Shown here in pieces: positions 51,758 through 60,907 of a stretch of 64,000 nt of DNA; position 1 is the first letter of the stretch, and each line of letters begins with the position of its first letter. This DNA comes from Vibrio atypicus (lineage in GTDB: Bacteria > Pseudomonadota > Gammaproteobacteria > Enterobacterales > Vibrionaceae), in NCBI RefSeq assembly GCF_009811315.1, contig NZ_BLID01000002.1:171831-235830 (forward strand), read 5' to 3'. Under the pieces are notes generated by a model that was given only the letters and a program-made list of their open reading frames with translations, was not told the DNA's origin and did not search any database. The translations under genes and the position numbers were made by a program.

Positions 51758-52879
51758 ATGCGAGTGAACTACCAAATCATCACCGAAAGTAACCAGCTTG
51801 ACCTTGTGTGTCAGCAGGCGCGAGAAACTGACGTTGTCATGTTAGATACGGAGTTTGTCCGTACCAGAACCTATTACCCTCAATTGGGCCTCATTCAACT
51901 GTTTGACGGCGAATATTTATCGCTGATAGACCCAACGGTGATTGATGATATGAGTGCGTTTGTCGGCCTACTTCAAGATACTTCGGTACTGAAGGTACTT
52001 CACGCATGCGGTGAAGATTTAGAAGTGTTCCACAACAGCTTTGGTTGTTTGCCATATCCAATGGTTGATACTCAGGTCATGGCTGCATTTTTAGGTCATG
52101 GTTTATCGACAGGTTTTGCTGCATTAGTTGACCACTACTTGGGTGTTGAACTGGATAAGAGTGAATCTCGCACAGATTGGTTAGCAAGACCACTAACCGC
52201 CAAGCAGTTAGATTACGCGGCAGCGGATGTGCACTACTTACTGCCGCTATACGAAAAGCTATTGAACGAAGTGACGGAAGCTGGCTGGTGGCAAGCCGCA
52301 CAACAAGAAAGTGACTTGTTGGCTTCAAAGCGCGTTAAAACGGTTAATGCAGAGATGGCGTACCTTGATGTAAAAGGCGCTTGGCAGCTGAAACCACGTG
52401 AGCTTGCAGTTCTTAAGCCGCTTGCCACTTGGCGCTATAAAGAAGCAGTGCGTCGCGATTTAGCCTTGAATTTCGTATTCAAAGAGGCAGACCTTTTGAC
52501 TGTGGCTCGCCTTGGCTTGCAAAATCGTCAGCGCATGGAGCAAGAGGGGATTGATCCTCGTGCTATTCAGCGTCACGCCACTCGAATTATCTCTATTGTA
52601 AAAGCTGCGAGAGAGATCCCAGCAGAAGAGTACCCAGACAAGATTGAACGCTTGATGGATATGACCGGATACAAGCAAAAGTTCAAAGTGCTAAAAGATG
52701 AAGTGAAACATGCAGCGCAAGCTTCGGGCTTAGCCACTGAATTTATCGCATCGAAAAAGCAGTTAAACCAAGTTATTAGCTGGGTATGGAAAAAAGATCG
52801 CGATCCGGCCAAGTTACCCGATGCAATGCAAGGTTGGCGCTTAGAGCTCGTGGGTGAAAAGCTCAATAAACTCTTGTAA
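51758..52879 (+). CDS. rnd: Ribonuclease D
   Basis: A 373-residue 3'-5' exonuclease that trims tRNA and other stable RNA precursors. The DEDD catalytic residues are in VMLDTEFVRTRTYYPQLGL, LHACGEDLEVF and YAAADVHYLLPLY. C-terminal HRDC-type helical domains follow. ATG 51758 or GTG 51764 (NYQIITES, which aligns with the E. coli start) are both possible; neither has a good ribosome-binding site. Confidence 0.95.
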   Translation: MRVNYQIITESNQLDLVCQQARETDVVMLDTEFVRTRTYYPQLGLIQLFDGEYLSLIDPTVIDDMSAFVGLLQDTSVLKVLHACGEDLEVFHNSFGCLPYPMVDTQVMAAFLGHGLSTGFAALVDHYLGVELDKSESRTDWLARPLTAKQLDYAAADVHYLLPLYEKLLNEVTEAGWWQAAQQESDLLASKRVKTVNAEMAYLDVKGAWQLKPRELAVLKPLATWRYKEAVRRDLALNFVFKEADLLTVARLGLQNRQRMEQEGIDPRAIQRHATRIISIVKAAREIPAEEYPDKIERLMDMTGYKQKFKVLKDEVKHAAQASGLATEFIASKKQLNQVISWVWKKDRDPAKLPDAMQGWRLELVGEKLNKLL

Positions 52880-52881
52880 TT

Positions 52882-52906
52882 AAAGCTCCTTCGGGAGCTT
52901 TTTTAT
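52882..52906 (+). terminator. Rho-independent terminator after rnd
   Basis: AAAGCTCC (52882-52889) and GGAGCTTT (52894-52901) enclose a TTCG tetraloop region, followed by T. Confidence 0.92.
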
Positions 52907-53014
52907 TGCTAGCCTAAAGTGAGTCGACATCCAGTTCACAAATGAATGTTCCATTTATGTTTCAATTTGGTTAATTGTGGATAATGTTATCAGCACTGAA
53001 TAAGGAGGCTGGTA

Positions 53015-54214
53015 ATGTGGATTCGAACACTGCTTTGGCTGTGCGCTGTGATAATGCCAATCTTCGCCGTCGCAAAGCCCCTTGTCCTGACCTCTTTTCC
53101 AGAAAGCTTCTATTCTCAAGTTGAGCAAGCGTTTAAGCAACGCTACCCTGACTCAACGCTACAAATTATGAACAAGAAGACGCCTGCGTTGATTGCTCAT
53201 TTAATGCAACAACGAGAGCCTAAGCCGGATTTGGTTTGGGTCTCCTCTTCAGACGCAATGGCGTTGATGCAACAGTTGGGTCACATCAATGATCCCGTTC
53301 CTTTCGCGTGGTCTCATTTTGGCTTTTTTTGGCACAATAGCGCGTTGAGAGCCGATTCGTTACCTGAGCCAACTGGCTGGGCATCATTACTCTCTCCAGA
53401 GTTTGTGGGTAAATTAGCATTGAGTGCGCCGTCCCGTTCTGGGACAAATCATCTCGTTGTTGAGCTTATTTTGCAGCAATACGGTTGGCAAAAAGGATGG
53501 CAAGTGATCGCACAGCTGGGCGGTAATTTGGCGACAATAACGGCGCGCAGTTTTGGCGTCAGGCAGGGGATCATTAAGCAGCGATTTGCCATCGCCCCTG
53601 TTGTGGACTTTTTCTATAAAAATGCCTTAGAGTCTGGGCATGACGTTGGCTTTTTTCCTTTACCTAGTGCGCCATTAATTCCTGCTCAGATTGCCTATGT
53701 GACTGGATCGCGTTCAGCAGAGGGGCAAGTGTTCATCGACTTTTTGCTTAGCGACTTTGGCCAACAGTTGCTCTCGTCTTCTCAGCTCAATCGCATATCA
53801 TTGAAGCAGGGCCAAAGTCTTCAGCAAGACCGAGGAAACTATCAATTTGATGAACAACTATCCGCATCTCGTTATCACTTAGTGAATCGTTTGTTTGATC
53901 TATTTATTACCGAACGTCTAAGTGATTGGCAGCGATTTTGGGCCCTTTGGTATCAGCTTGAACAAGCGCCATTGTCAGAGCAGCAACGCCTGCTATTGAT
54001 GAATATTAAGCAACGAGTAATTGATGTTCCTATCGATGAATCGGTGGCAACGGATCCAGCGTTAAATGCAAAATTAAGCCCGATACATCGCTATGACAGT
54101 TTTTATCAGCGCATGACTCAAACTTGGCAGCGGGAGCTGGGGCAGCAATTGAGCAGTGCATTGGTTGAGTTGGAACAATTGAACCAGCAAGTTGAGCATG
54201 GAGCGTCGCAATGA
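53015..54214 (+). CDS. PgtC-like periplasmic binding protein (signalling)
   Basis: A 399-residue secreted binding protein. The signal peptide (MWIRTLLWLCAVIMPIFAVAK) is cleaved near residue 20. Its body (LVLTSFPESFYSQVEQAFKQRYPDSTLQIMNKKT, SAPSRSGTNHLVVELILQQYGWQKGW) is clearly paralogous to the transporter binding protein at 57718. Salmonella PgtC, about 397 residues, plays a signalling role with PgtB and PgtA in phosphoglycerate uptake. AAGGAGG precedes the ATG. It overlaps the kinase gene by four bases, so the operon is C-B-A as in that family. The ligand is inferred only. Confidence 0.85.
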   Translation: MWIRTLLWLCAVIMPIFAVAKPLVLTSFPESFYSQVEQAFKQRYPDSTLQIMNKKTPALIAHLMQQREPKPDLVWVSSSDAMALMQQLGHINDPVPFAWSHFGFFWHNSALRADSLPEPTGWASLLSPEFVGKLALSAPSRSGTNHLVVELILQQYGWQKGWQVIAQLGGNLATITARSFGVRQGIIKQRFAIAPVVDFFYKNALESGHDVGFFPLPSAPLIPAQIAYVTGSRSAEGQVFIDFLLSDFGQQLLSSSQLNRISLKQGQSLQQDRGNYQFDEQLSASRYHLVNRLFDLFITERLSDWQRFWALWYQLEQAPLSEQQRLLLMNIKQRVIDVPIDESVATDPALNAKLSPIHRYDSFYQRMTQTWQRELGQQLSSALVELEQLNQQVEHGASQ

Positions 54215-56215
54215 AAAAGCGCCATAGTATAGCGACTCGAATTTTTGTGCTTTTTGCATTAACTGGGGTTGTTGCCAGTACGGTTGTTTTGACGAACTTC
54301 TTTTCATTTATTCGAGTTGCAGACAGCGTTGATACAACGGTTCATCAACAGTTACCAATTCTTATTTCTGCCGCCAAAATCGCCCATACGGGGGGGATTA
54401 TCATCACTGATGCGTCTAAGTTAGCGAGCGCGGATTCTATGGCGATTTTGATTCAAGCTCAGCGCAACCTTGAAGAGACGTTACCGGTTTTAACTCAACT
54501 TGCTGAGACCGGCCTAAGCAGTAAACGGCGCAATGAGCTGTTGGCTTTGGTTGAAATATTGGATTTGAACGTCGCACATATTTTTGCCAATAGTCAGGAA
54601 AAGTTGCGTCTAAAGACGAAACAAGCACAGATTAGTCAACAGCTTCATTGGCTACAAGTTGATTTCGTTGATGAAGTGGCACCATTGGCAACCGAAAGCC
54701 AATACAACTTAAACCAGTTGGTCAATGGCTTAGCCCAAACAAAAAGGTTGTCAGCGTCTGAGTTGTCGCAGTTAAACAACGAGGTCAATGTCCAAGCTCA
54801 GCTATTAAAATTTGAAGGTGACGTGAACCTGGTGCTCGATCTTCTTCAGCGAGTACCGCTATTTAGTGTCCGAAATGACGTGTTAGCTGCTCAGAGCATG
54901 ATTGATGAAAACCTTTATGAGATTGATCAGCAGATTGAAGTGCTTAAAAACATACCAAGTACCATTACATTGCGTCAGATGGCAAAGAGCTTAAAGCAGC
55001 ATGTTGAAGGAGCAGACAACGCGGTTGAACGAAGCTTACGAGTTCTGATTTTTGATGAACAGAATCGAACCTTACTGAATGAAAACAGAGAACTGATTCA
55101 AAGAATTAAACTCATTATAGATCAATCGATTGTGGATGCTGAAGTTGCCAACAGTGAGACCACCCAGCAATTGACAGAGACACTGGAGCAAAGTCGCCAG
55201 CAGCTAAACTTCGCTTTATTGGCGATCTTAATCATCACCTTAACTATGGCTTGGTACTTAAAGACCCACATGTTGGATCGACTTGCGTATGTATTGCGGA
55301 GTATGCGCCACCTTGCGCAAGGTAAGCCGCAACAAATGATTCATGTATCAGGGAAAGATGAAGTCGCTTCTTTGGCTGATGCGACGAACGTGTTTTATGA
55401 CCAATCGAAGCAGTTACATGAATATACCTTGACGTTGGAAGAGACGAACAAACAGCTCGTGGTCGAAGTACAACAGCGAAAAATGACGGAACAAGAGTTG
55501 AAAGATACTCAAGAGGAATTGATTCAAGCGGGTAAACTGGCTGTGCTTGGTCAGTTGACTACCGGCATTGTGCATGAGTTCAGTCAACCGTTGGCAGCTA
55601 TTCGTTCCAATACGTACCTTGCAGAGCAATACTTGCAGGTGGGTGATAGTGATAAAGCCAAAAAGTAAGATTGATAAGATAAACAAGGTAACAGATCGTG
55701 CGACGAAGCTTTGCCAGCACCTGAAATCTTTTGCGCGGAAAAGTGATGATGTCTGCCAGCCCATCAGTTTAAAAACCACGATTTGTAACGCATTGGAGTT
55801 GTTCACTGAGACATTGCCAGTAGATGCTGTCTCTGTCGATGTGCCAAGTAACCTGCTCGTAATGGCGAATGAAATTCGTTTGGAGCAGGTCTTTGTTAAC
55901 TTAATCAGTAACAGCATTGATGCTATAGAGCGTGTTGAGGTAACACGGCCTGCAGTAATACAAATTGTGGCGAAGAAGCATGCTGGGCAAATCACTATTC
56001 AATTGTCTGACAACGGCTGCGGGATGAGTAATAGCCAGCGACAAAGGATTTTTGAACCTTTCTACACCACCAAAGAGGTGGGTAAAGGGCTCGGTTTAGG
56101 AATGTCGATTACGCACAATATCGTGCATGACTTTGGCGGTACGATCCATATTGCTTCGCAACTTGACCAGGGAACGGAGGTGACGTTATGTCTCAACACC
56201 ACATCTTGCTCGTAG
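54211..56215 (+). pseudogene. PgtB-like sensor histidine kinase, split by a frameshift
   Basis: The first frame (54211-55668, 485 residues) has a membrane segment (about 11-32), a long periplasmic helical sensor region, a second segment (about 332-350), HAMP-like and coiled-coil parts, and the HisKA box GQLTTGIVHEFSQPLAAI with H455. It then stops at TAA 55666. The rest of the kinase continues in the next frame to 56215: LCQHLKSFARK, N box NLISNSIDAI, G1 DNGCGM, G2 GKGLGLGMSI. Dropping one A from the A5 tract at 55660-55664 restores one 667-residue protein, close to Salmonella PgtB (about 668). Without this the kinase lacks its ATP-binding domain. Confidence 0.85.
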
Positions 56216-57540
56216 AAGATGACAAAGAGCTAAGAGAAAGTTTAACGGAAATACTGGAGTTGAACGGCTTTTCTGTCAGCGCCTTTTCTTCTGCAGATAA
56301 AGCTCTGCCCTGTATTAGCTACGGTTGTGATTTAACCGTGATATCGGATATTCGTATGCCTGCGATGGATGGGCTAGCTTTTTTAGAGCATATCCACCAG
56401 GTCGACGAGCAGCTGCCTGTTATTTTGATTTCTGGCCATGCGGATATTGAGACGGCGTTGCAGTGTATTAAGAATGGGGCTTTTGATTTTGTCGAAAAAC
56501 CGCTTAGACCGGAACACTTAGTTGGCTTGGCAACTAAAGCCTCTCAACATCGTCAGCTTACCCTAGAAAATCGCCGATTGAAGCAAACTAGCCAACGGCA
56601 TATTTCATTAGATGAAGTGTTGCTGGGGCAGTCAGAGTCGATGCAGAAACTGAAACAACGTTTGATGACGCTCGCAAATGCAGACGTCAATATTGTCATC
56701 AATGGTGAGACGGGAAGTGGTAAAGAGATGATAGCGCGCACGTTACACGCTCAATCAGAAAGAAAGTCTCATCCATTTGTGGCAATCAATTGCGGTGCGA
56801 TGCCGGAAAATTTGATTGAGTCTGAACTGTTTGGTCATGAGCAAGGGAGCTTTACGGGCGCAAGTAAAAAACGGATCGGTAAAATAGAGTTCGCCTCAGG
56901 TGGGACCTTGTTTCTCGATGAAATAGAAAGCATGCCACTGTCGGCTCAAATTCGTTTGCTAAGGGTAGTGCAAGAAGGGGAATTGGAAAGAGTGGGTAGC
57001 AACTCACCGGTTAAAGTGGATTTGAAAATACTCTCTGCGTCTAAAGATGACTTACTACTTCTCTCTCAACAAGGTGATTTTCGCCAGGATCTCTACTATC
57101 GACTTAATGTTGCGACGCTTGATATCCCACCACTGAGAGAAAGAAAAGATGATATCCCTCTCTTGCTGAGCCATTTTATTCATGGTTCTGAAGCGCGTTT
57201 GAAGAAAAAGGCGCAACCATTGACTCCCATTCATTTCCAACAACTCGTGAGCCACGACTGGCCTGGGAATGTTCGTGAGCTGATGAATGAAGCTGATCGT
57301 ATTGTTTTAGGCATCTCAGATTTGATCAGCCATCAATGTAGAACAGAATGCACCAGTTTATCTCATCAAATGGCCCAGTTTGAATTGCAAACTCTTCACC
57401 ATGCCTTAGTTCAACATAATGGTCATATCGGTGAGACGGCAGAATATTTGGATATTCCACGTAAAAACCTCTATCTACGCATGAAGAAATACGGCCTTAA
57501 GCGTGAAGATTATGCTCCAGAAGGTGATGTGAGCGACTAG
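56188..57540 (+). CDS. PgtA-like NtrC-family response regulator
   Basis: A 450-residue sigma-54 activator. The receiver domain has the acidic pair D11-D12 and phospho-acceptor D54 (SDIRMPAMDG). The central AAA+ domain has Walker A GETGSGKE, the sigma-54 contact loop GSFTGA (alanine to serine relative to GAFTGA), and Walker B LFLDEIES. The C-terminus is a Fis-type helix-turn-helix (GHIGETAEYLDIPRKNLYLRMKKYGL). It begins inside the 3' end of the kinase gene after GGAGGTGAC. It should be the activator for the sigma-54 promoter at 57648. Confidence 0.92.
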   Translation: MSQHHILLVEDDKELRESLTEILELNGFSVSAFSSADKALPCISYGCDLTVISDIRMPAMDGLAFLEHIHQVDEQLPVILISGHADIETALQCIKNGAFDFVEKPLRPEHLVGLATKASQHRQLTLENRRLKQTSQRHISLDEVLLGQSESMQKLKQRLMTLANADVNIVINGETGSGKEMIARTLHAQSERKSHPFVAINCGAMPENLIESELFGHEQGSFTGASKKRIGKIEFASGGTLFLDEIESMPLSAQIRLLRVVQEGELERVGSNSPVKVDLKILSASKDDLLLLSQQGDFRQDLYYRLNVATLDIPPLRERKDDIPLLLSHFIHGSEARLKKKAQPLTPIHFQQLVSHDWPGNVRELMNEADRIVLGISDLISHQCRTECTSLSHQMAQFELQTLHHALVQHNGHIGETAEYLDIPRKNLYLRMKKYGLKREDYAPEGDVSD

Positions 57541-57564
57541 GTTACTTTTGACCTACAGATTTAA

Positions 57565-57593
57565 TGCGATAGTCGGTAAATGACTCATTGCGA
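57565..57593. promoter_or_regulatory. Possible activator site upstream of the sigma-54 promoter
   Basis: AGTC (57571-57574) and GACT (57582-57585) lie in an imperfect dyad flanked by TGCGAT and CATTGCG, about 90-110 bases before the inferred start site, a usual distance for NtrC-type enhancers. Only the dyad shape supports it. Confidence 0.35.
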
Positions 57594-57647
57594 ACTACTG
57601 GTTAATTTTAAATATCTGATTTTAAACAAGTTAACATTTTTACAACA

Positions 57648-57664
57648 TTGGCACGGCAATTGAT
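57648..57664 (+). promoter_or_regulatory. Sigma-54 promoter of the AfuABC-like operon
   Basis: TTGGCACG, four bases, then TTGAT matches the sigma-54 consensus TTGGCACG-N4-TTGCW at the -24 and -12 elements with only one change in the -12 box (A for C). The transcript would start near 57675, about 43 bases before the binding-protein start. It follows the gene for an NtrC-type activator. Confidence 0.8.
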
Positions 57665-57717
57665 TTATATAGGGGAGAGCTTGAGCTCTTTACCTCTAGA
57701 TAATCATGGAGTGCAAT

Positions 57718-59058
57718 ATGAAAAATGGAACGAAATTGTTATCAGTAACATTGGCTGTGGGTCTGGCGCTTGGATCGAGCAGCGTTTTAGCAATGGCAGA
57801 CAAAAACTTAGTCATTGTTACCTCATTTCCTACAGACGTAACGGATGTCTATAAAACGGCCTTCGAGAAAAAATACCCAGAAGTTAAAGTAGAAATCCTT
57901 TCGAAGAAAACGACTGCTGGAATTAAGTATCTTCAAGAGACGGCTTCAAATAACAAATCAGACATCTTTTGGGCTTCTGCGCCAGACGCATTTGAAGTGC
58001 TAAAAGATAATCAGTTACTGGCGAAGTATAACTCCTCGGTGGCTGGTATTCCCGATAAAGTAGGTTCATTCCCGATCAATGATCCAGATGGTTTTTATAA
58101 AGGCTTTGCCTTGTCTGGTTACGGTATGATGTGGAATGAACGCTATATGAAAGCGAAGAAGTTACCCGTTCCAAAAGAGTGGGAAGATCTTTCTAATCCG
58201 GTTTATCACAAACATGTTGGTATGTCCGCACCATCTCGTTCAGGTACAACGCATTTAACGGTTGAAGCTATCTTGCAAGGAAAAGGTTGGCAAGAGGGGT
58301 GGACGACATTGAAGGCCATCTCAGGCAACTTCAAAACGGTGACTGAGCGCAGTTTTGGTGTGCCGGATGGGGTTAACAGTGGTTCGTTTGGTGTCGGCAT
58401 TGTTATTGATTTCTTCGGCTTGTCATCGAAAGCGACCGGCTTCCCTGTTGATTTCCATTATCCTACTGTGACCGCTTTGGTTCCTGCAAACGTGGGTAAA
58501 ATTAAGAATGCGCCTAACTCAGAAGCGGCAAGTGCATTTATCGACTTTTTGTTGTCTGAGCAAGGTCAGCAGCTACTGCTAAATAAAAAAATTCAGAGAC
58601 TTCCGGTCAATCCCGCTGTTTACGCGAGCACACCAGAAGGCTTCCCTAATCCATTCACAGGGCAACAACTCGGTAGTGTTGACTTCGACTTATCCCTTTC
58701 TAAATCTCGATATAACGTAGTGAACAGCCTTTTCGACGTGATGATCACCTATCGTTTAGATGAATTGCGTGAAGCGACAAAGAGCATCCAAGAAGCCGAA
58801 GCTGCAGCGAAGAAAGCCAACAACAGTGAAGCACTTCAATTAGTAGAGCAAGCGAAGCAACTGATTAATCAACTTCCTATCACTGCAGCGCAAGCGAGTG
58901 ATCCTGAATTTGCTGCCATCTTTACTAAGAAGCGTAAAAAGGAGAGTGACAAAGTAGGTGCTAGACAAGCTGAAGTTGAGCAAGAGTGGGACAATAAAGT
59001 GGTTGCAAATTATGAGCAAGCGACTGAATTAGCTGAAAAAGCGTTAGATATTCTTTAA
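57718..59058 (+). CDS. AfuA/FbpA-type periplasmic binding protein
   Basis: A 446-residue secreted binding protein. The signal peptide ends near VLAMA (about residue 22). NLVIVTSFPTDVTDVYKTAFEKKYPEVKVEILSKKT and SAPSRSGTTHLTVEAILQGKGWQEGWTTLKAISGNF are typical of the AfuA/PgtC branch of the iron-type binding-protein family. The last 110 residues are an extra charged helical tail rich in Ala and Lys. ATG 57718 follows GGAG; ATG 57706 is upstream. AfuA of Actinobacillus binds hexose phosphates rather than iron, so a phosphorylated carbon compound is the best guess. Confidence 0.87.
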   Translation: MKNGTKLLSVTLAVGLALGSSSVLAMADKNLVIVTSFPTDVTDVYKTAFEKKYPEVKVEILSKKTTAGIKYLQETASNNKSDIFWASAPDAFEVLKDNQLLAKYNSSVAGIPDKVGSFPINDPDGFYKGFALSGYGMMWNERYMKAKKLPVPKEWEDLSNPVYHKHVGMSAPSRSGTTHLTVEAILQGKGWQEGWTTLKAISGNFKTVTERSFGVPDGVNSGSFGVGIVIDFFGLSSKATGFPVDFHYPTVTALVPANVGKIKNAPNSEAASAFIDFLLSEQGQQLLLNKKIQRLPVNPAVYASTPEGFPNPFTGQQLGSVDFDLSLSKSRYNVVNSLFDVMITYRLDELREATKSIQEAEAAAKKANNSEALQLVEQAKQLINQLPITAAQASDPEFAAIFTKKRKKESDKVGARQAEVEQEWDNKVVANYEQATELAEKALDIL

Positions 59059-59071
59059 TCCTCCTGTTTCC

Positions 59072-59125
59072 CCCCTGTCATAGGATGGCACCGCGTGCAG
59101 CGTGGTGCTGGGGGGCTTTTTAATT
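59072..59125 (+). terminator. Hairpin between the binding protein and permease genes
   Basis: CCCCCC near 59072 and GGGGGG near 59109 close a long stem with an inner GCACCGC/GCGTGGTGC arm, followed by CTTTTTAATT. It would reduce transcription into the permease gene. Confidence 0.7.
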
Positions 59126-59143
59126 CAAGCAATGGAGACTCCA

Positions 59144-60892
59144 ATGAGTAGTGCTTCTTTATCTCAACCAAGTAATAGCGAGAAAAAAGAAAACAGTGGG
59201 TGGTTGAAAAAGATCCGAGAGGATTGGGGCCTCTATTTGAGTGCCTTTATTATCGGTCTGTTTATCCTAGTATTTCTTTTTATCCCTGTCATGAAAGTGA
59301 TTTTTGTGGCTTTCCAAGATGGGGACGGCAGCTTTTCACTGGTTAACTTTCAAGATTTCTTTAACTCGAGCCTGTTTCAAGAATCGTTTTTTAACTCGTT
59401 TTACGTCGCTTTCATGTCAGTGATAGTTGCGTCTATTATCGCGATGCCACTGGCTTATTTTACGAGTCGTTTCCAGTTTAAGGGGACAGTACTCATTCAA
59501 ACACTAGGGATTGTTCCGTTGATCATGCCGCCATTTATTGGTGCCGTGGCGATGCAGTTGTTGTTTGGTGAGAATGGCACAATGAACTTGCTGCTGGATG
59601 AATACCTCGGTTTTACCATCCCAATAATGGAGGGATTAAACGGGGTGATTTTTGTTCAGAGCGTCCACTATTTTCCATTCATTTTGATCAACCTTTCTGC
59701 AGCACTACAAAACATTGATCGCTCAATGGAAGAGTCAGCGCAATCTTTAGGCTCATCTGGCATAAAGCTGTTCAGACGTATTGTTTTTCCATTGGCAATG
59801 CCGGGATATGTCGCAGGCGCATCCTTGGTGTTTGTGAAAGTCTTTGATGATCTGGGCACACCACTTCTATTAAACGTAAATAACATGCTTGCACCTCAAG
59901 CGTATTTACGTATCTCTTCAGTGGGTATCTCGGATCCAATGGGCTATGTAATATCTGTCATTCTTGTTGCGTTCTCTGTATTTGCACTTTGGGTATCTTT
60001 TTTGGCTCTGCGCGGCAAGGACTACTCGACGACGCAAAAAGGAGGTGGCGGTTTATCTAAGCGAGAGCTACGTCCTTGGGAGAAGGTCGGTTGCTACGCC
60101 GTGATTGCCTTTATCTTGATGTTGGTATTAGCACCTCACTTCGCACTGCTACTGCTTTCATTCGGTACGATTTGGTCATTCAGTCCACTTCCTGATGCTT
60201 ACACGCTAGAGCATTATTCGACAGCAATCACCCAAGCATCTGACTTTATTACCAATACGCTGTTGTATGCGGGACTAGCAGGCTTGATTGATATTGTGCT
60301 CGGTACGGCTATCGCTTATCTGGTTTGGCGAACAAAAATGGTGGGGCGTAAATGGCTTGATTTTGGTGCTATGGCCGCATTGGCCGTACCTGGAGTTGTA
60401 CTAGGTATTGGCTATCTTCGTACTTTCTATGATGTAGATATTCCTTTTGTTGGTTCTTCGATGGCCACTTGGTGGGGAATCATCGTTATTGCTTTGGCAG
60501 TTCGACGTTTGCCTTATGCCCTTCGTTCTTGTGTTGCGGCATTACAGCAAGTTAGCCCTTCTTTGGAAGAAGCGTCAGAAAACTTAGGTGCGACAAGGGC
60601 GACAACGATTCGTCGTATTGTTGTACCGCTTATGGCTGCAGGTATCTTGGCCGGTTTTGTTACCGCGTTTGCTACGGCTGCTGTGGAGTTGTCTGCCACT
60701 ATCATGCTGGTTTCTCAAGAATCTGATGCACCATTAGCTTATGGACTCTATTTGTTTATGCAAAGTGCTGCTGGTCGCGGTCCAGGTGCTGCGCTTGGGG
60801 TTATCGCAGTATTGATTGTTGGATTAGCGACTTACATATCGCACACCATTGTAGAGCGTACACGCCAAGCCCACGGCATGAAAAGCCACTAA
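59144..60892 (+). CDS. AfuB/FbpB-type ABC permease with two fused halves
   Basis: A 582-residue inner-membrane permease with about twelve membrane segments in two halves. Each half has an EAA loop: MEESAQSLGSSGIKLFRRIVFPLAMPG and LEEASENLGATRATTIRRIVVPLMAAG. This is the fused form found in FbpB and AfuB. I chose ATG 59144 after GGAG; the frame is open to GTG 59102. It forms the channel for the binding protein at 57718 with the ATPase at 60908. Confidence 0.92.
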   Translation: MSSASLSQPSNSEKKENSGWLKKIREDWGLYLSAFIIGLFILVFLFIPVMKVIFVAFQDGDGSFSLVNFQDFFNSSLFQESFFNSFYVAFMSVIVASIIAMPLAYFTSRFQFKGTVLIQTLGIVPLIMPPFIGAVAMQLLFGENGTMNLLLDEYLGFTIPIMEGLNGVIFVQSVHYFPFILINLSAALQNIDRSMEESAQSLGSSGIKLFRRIVFPLAMPGYVAGASLVFVKVFDDLGTPLLLNVNNMLAPQAYLRISSVGISDPMGYVISVILVAFSVFALWVSFLALRGKDYSTTQKGGGGLSKRELRPWEKVGCYAVIAFILMLVLAPHFALLLLSFGTIWSFSPLPDAYTLEHYSTAITQASDFITNTLLYAGLAGLIDIVLGTAIAYLVWRTKMVGRKWLDFGAMAALAVPGVVLGIGYLRTFYDVDIPFVGSSMATWWGIIVIALAVRRLPYALRSCVAALQQVSPSLEEASENLGATRATTIRRIVVPLMAAGILAGFVTAFATAAVELSATIMLVSQESDAPLAYGLYLFMQSAAGRGPGAALGVIAVLIVGLATYISHTIVERTRQAHGMKSH

Positions 60893-60907
60893 CAGAAGGA
60901 GTTGAAA

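Noticed and set aside
55657-55669. Programmed frameshift in the sensor kinase
   Set aside because: There is no clear slippery heptamer, upstream Shine-Dalgarno-like stimulator or downstream stem; a simple homopolymer indel explains it better. Not fully excluded.
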